Shown here piece after piece: positions 63,210 through 64,000 of a stretch of DNA of 64,000 nucleotides. Position 1 is the first letter of the stretch, and each line of letters starts with the position of its first letter. Source of the DNA: Lysinibacillus sphaericus (GTDB lineage Bacteria; Bacillota; Bacilli; Bacillales_A; Planococcaceae). Under the pieces are notes generated by a model. The model worked only from the letters and a program-made list of their open reading frames with translations. It was not told where the DNA came from and made no database searches. The DNA is taken from assembly GCF_006864135.1 (NCBI RefSeq), contig NZ_SADV01000004.1, positions 1-64,000 of the forward strand. The letters run 5' to 3'. A program made the translations under genes and the position numbers.

Positions 63210-63391
63210 GACTGGGCGACTCCTTGGGGATCAGCGATAGAGGAACGAAGGCTAAAAGCATCACATCCTGTGATAACGCCTTCGTGACCAACAGCGTGTT
63301 GGCCCGAGACCCTGCAGCGCAGCGGATGTTTTCTGTAGCGAAAGCGAAGCGTCAGCTACAAAGTGCCCAGTCGGAACGGAAATCAACCACT
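63210..63391 (-). repeat. dispersed GTTGATTTCCG repeat, copy B
   Basis: An inverted and longer version of copy A (11711): it starts GACTGGGCGACTCC and ends with the complement of GTGGTTGATTTCCGTTCCG. Ends are inverted repeats (GACTGGGC/GCCCAGTC). The middle contains GCAGCGGATGTTTTC and GCGAAAGCGAAGCGTCAGC. It lies directly after the methyltransferase gene and is more GC-rich than its surroundings. Confidence 0.75.
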
Positions 63392-63472
63392 CGTTTTGGT
63401 GATGATCCTTAAAAATTCCATATTGTTTAATACCATGATCTCTTAATAGTATATTAAAATGAGGGGGCTTAA

Positions 63473-63949
63473 ATGATGACAATCAAGGTTTTTATTGCAA
63501 CTGATGAAGATTATTTACCTGTGAATGAGATAGTAAAAGAAGGGCATGAAGAGCATGTGATGGAGGAACCAACGATTTTTAAAAGTGTGGAGTCAGTAAT
63601 GCCTGAAACTTATTATAAAGAACTAATTGGCAACGAAGTAAGTGATATTCTAATTGCGAAGGAAGATGAAATTGTAGTAGGTTTCGCAGTCATAAGTGTT
63701 GAAACTTCTCCATCTTTCGAGTCGCTTGTTCCACGGAAATATGCGTACATACACGATTTTGGTGTAAAAGCTGAACTACAGCGAAAAGGAATTGGAAAAA
63801 TATTATTTACTGCTTGTATAACTTGGGCTAAAGAAAGAGAGGTTAATTCAATTGAGTTAAATGTTTGGGAATTCAATACGAAAGCTATTGATTTTTATAA
63901 ACATTTTGAAATGAATAGCGTGAGTAGAAAAATGAAATTAAACATTTGA
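63473..63949 (+). CDS. GNAT-family N-acetyltransferase
   Basis: A 158-residue acetyltransferase. The acetyl-CoA loop LQRKGIGKILF is at about residue 104, and the later VWEFNTKAIDFYKHFEMNS is motif B. GAGGGGG precedes tandem ATGs; the first is used. Substrate unknown. It ends 51 bp before the window edge. Confidence 0.85.
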   Translation: MMTIKVFIATDEDYLPVNEIVKEGHEEHVMEEPTIFKSVESVMPETYYKELIGNEVSDILIAKEDEIVVGFAVISVETSPSFESLVPRKYAYIHDFGVKAELQRKGIGKILFTACITWAKEREVNSIELNVWEFNTKAIDFYKHFEMNSVSRKMKLNI

Positions 63950-64000
63950 CGAAAAAATACCTTGTATAAGCTGGTGACTAAAATTGTTCGAAATTAAATA

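Overview
The window comes from a low-GC Gram-positive endospore former, most likely a Lysinibacillus or close relative in the Bacillaceae/Caryophanaceae (inferred from gene content, not from a database search). The evidence is strong AGGAGG-type ribosome binding sites, sporulation genes (a Spo0E-family phosphatase, a YjcZ protein, a glcU-gdh pair, a His-rich protein behind a sigma-K-like promoter), and gene clusters that recall Bacillus subtilis (ypmR-ypmS-msrA-msrB, ywnA-ywnB). No rRNA or tRNA gene was seen, and there is no intact mobile element.

Region by region. 1-4.3 kb: two MarR-regulated loci, one with DUF3147 and GNAT genes and one with an MFS exporter behind a double palindromic operator. 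4.3-16.4 kb: a loose series of small membrane, lipoprotein and acetyltransferase genes, the Amj lipid II flippase, a ResC-like cytochrome c assembly gene, and many broken genes (thrS tail, histidine phosphatase, a nucleotidyltransferase-like gene, a small membrane-protein remnant). 16.4-21.9 kb: a cold-shock gene with a structured leader, a ComP/ComA-like two-component system with a phased operator array facing a secreted/membrane protein gene, then thyA. 21.9-22.8 kb: a 21-bp satellite with a 185-bp higher-order repeat. 22.9-29.1 kb: the Rrf2/YwnB pair with matching operators, aspA, a chemoreceptor, and an N5-glutamine-methyltransferase-like gene. 29.6-30.8 kb: a cobalamin riboswitch in front of a tiny ORF, a terminator and an unrecognised gene. 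31-45.4 kb: a TetM-like GTPase, an S9 peptidase, an RlmI-like methyltransferase, dfrA, a HIT protein, a hemolysin III homologue, DegV, and ypmR-ypmS-msrA-msrB. 45.4-51 kb: an amber-interrupted FGE-like gene, a large chemoreceptor, yozE, deoD, and relics of an integrase and an M3 peptidase. 51.2-64 kb: accessory genes, a Tet(L)-type efflux gene with its leader-peptide attenuator, transporters, the spore-associated genes, glcU-gdh, a fabH tail, a methyltransferase and a GNAT.

Three themes run through the window. First, pseudogenes are frequent: about ten recognisable broken genes, often one substitution or indel from intact. Second, several dispersed repeat families are present: a structured hairpin repeat in three copies with a compensatory base-pair change, a GTTGATTTCCG-type repeat in three copies, and two related ~21-bp satellites. 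Third, regulation is visible in the DNA: palindromic operators for MarR- and Rrf2-type genes, a 22-bp-spaced TTTCGG array beside a two-component system, a riboswitch, a tet(L) leader, and hairpin terminators after most operons.
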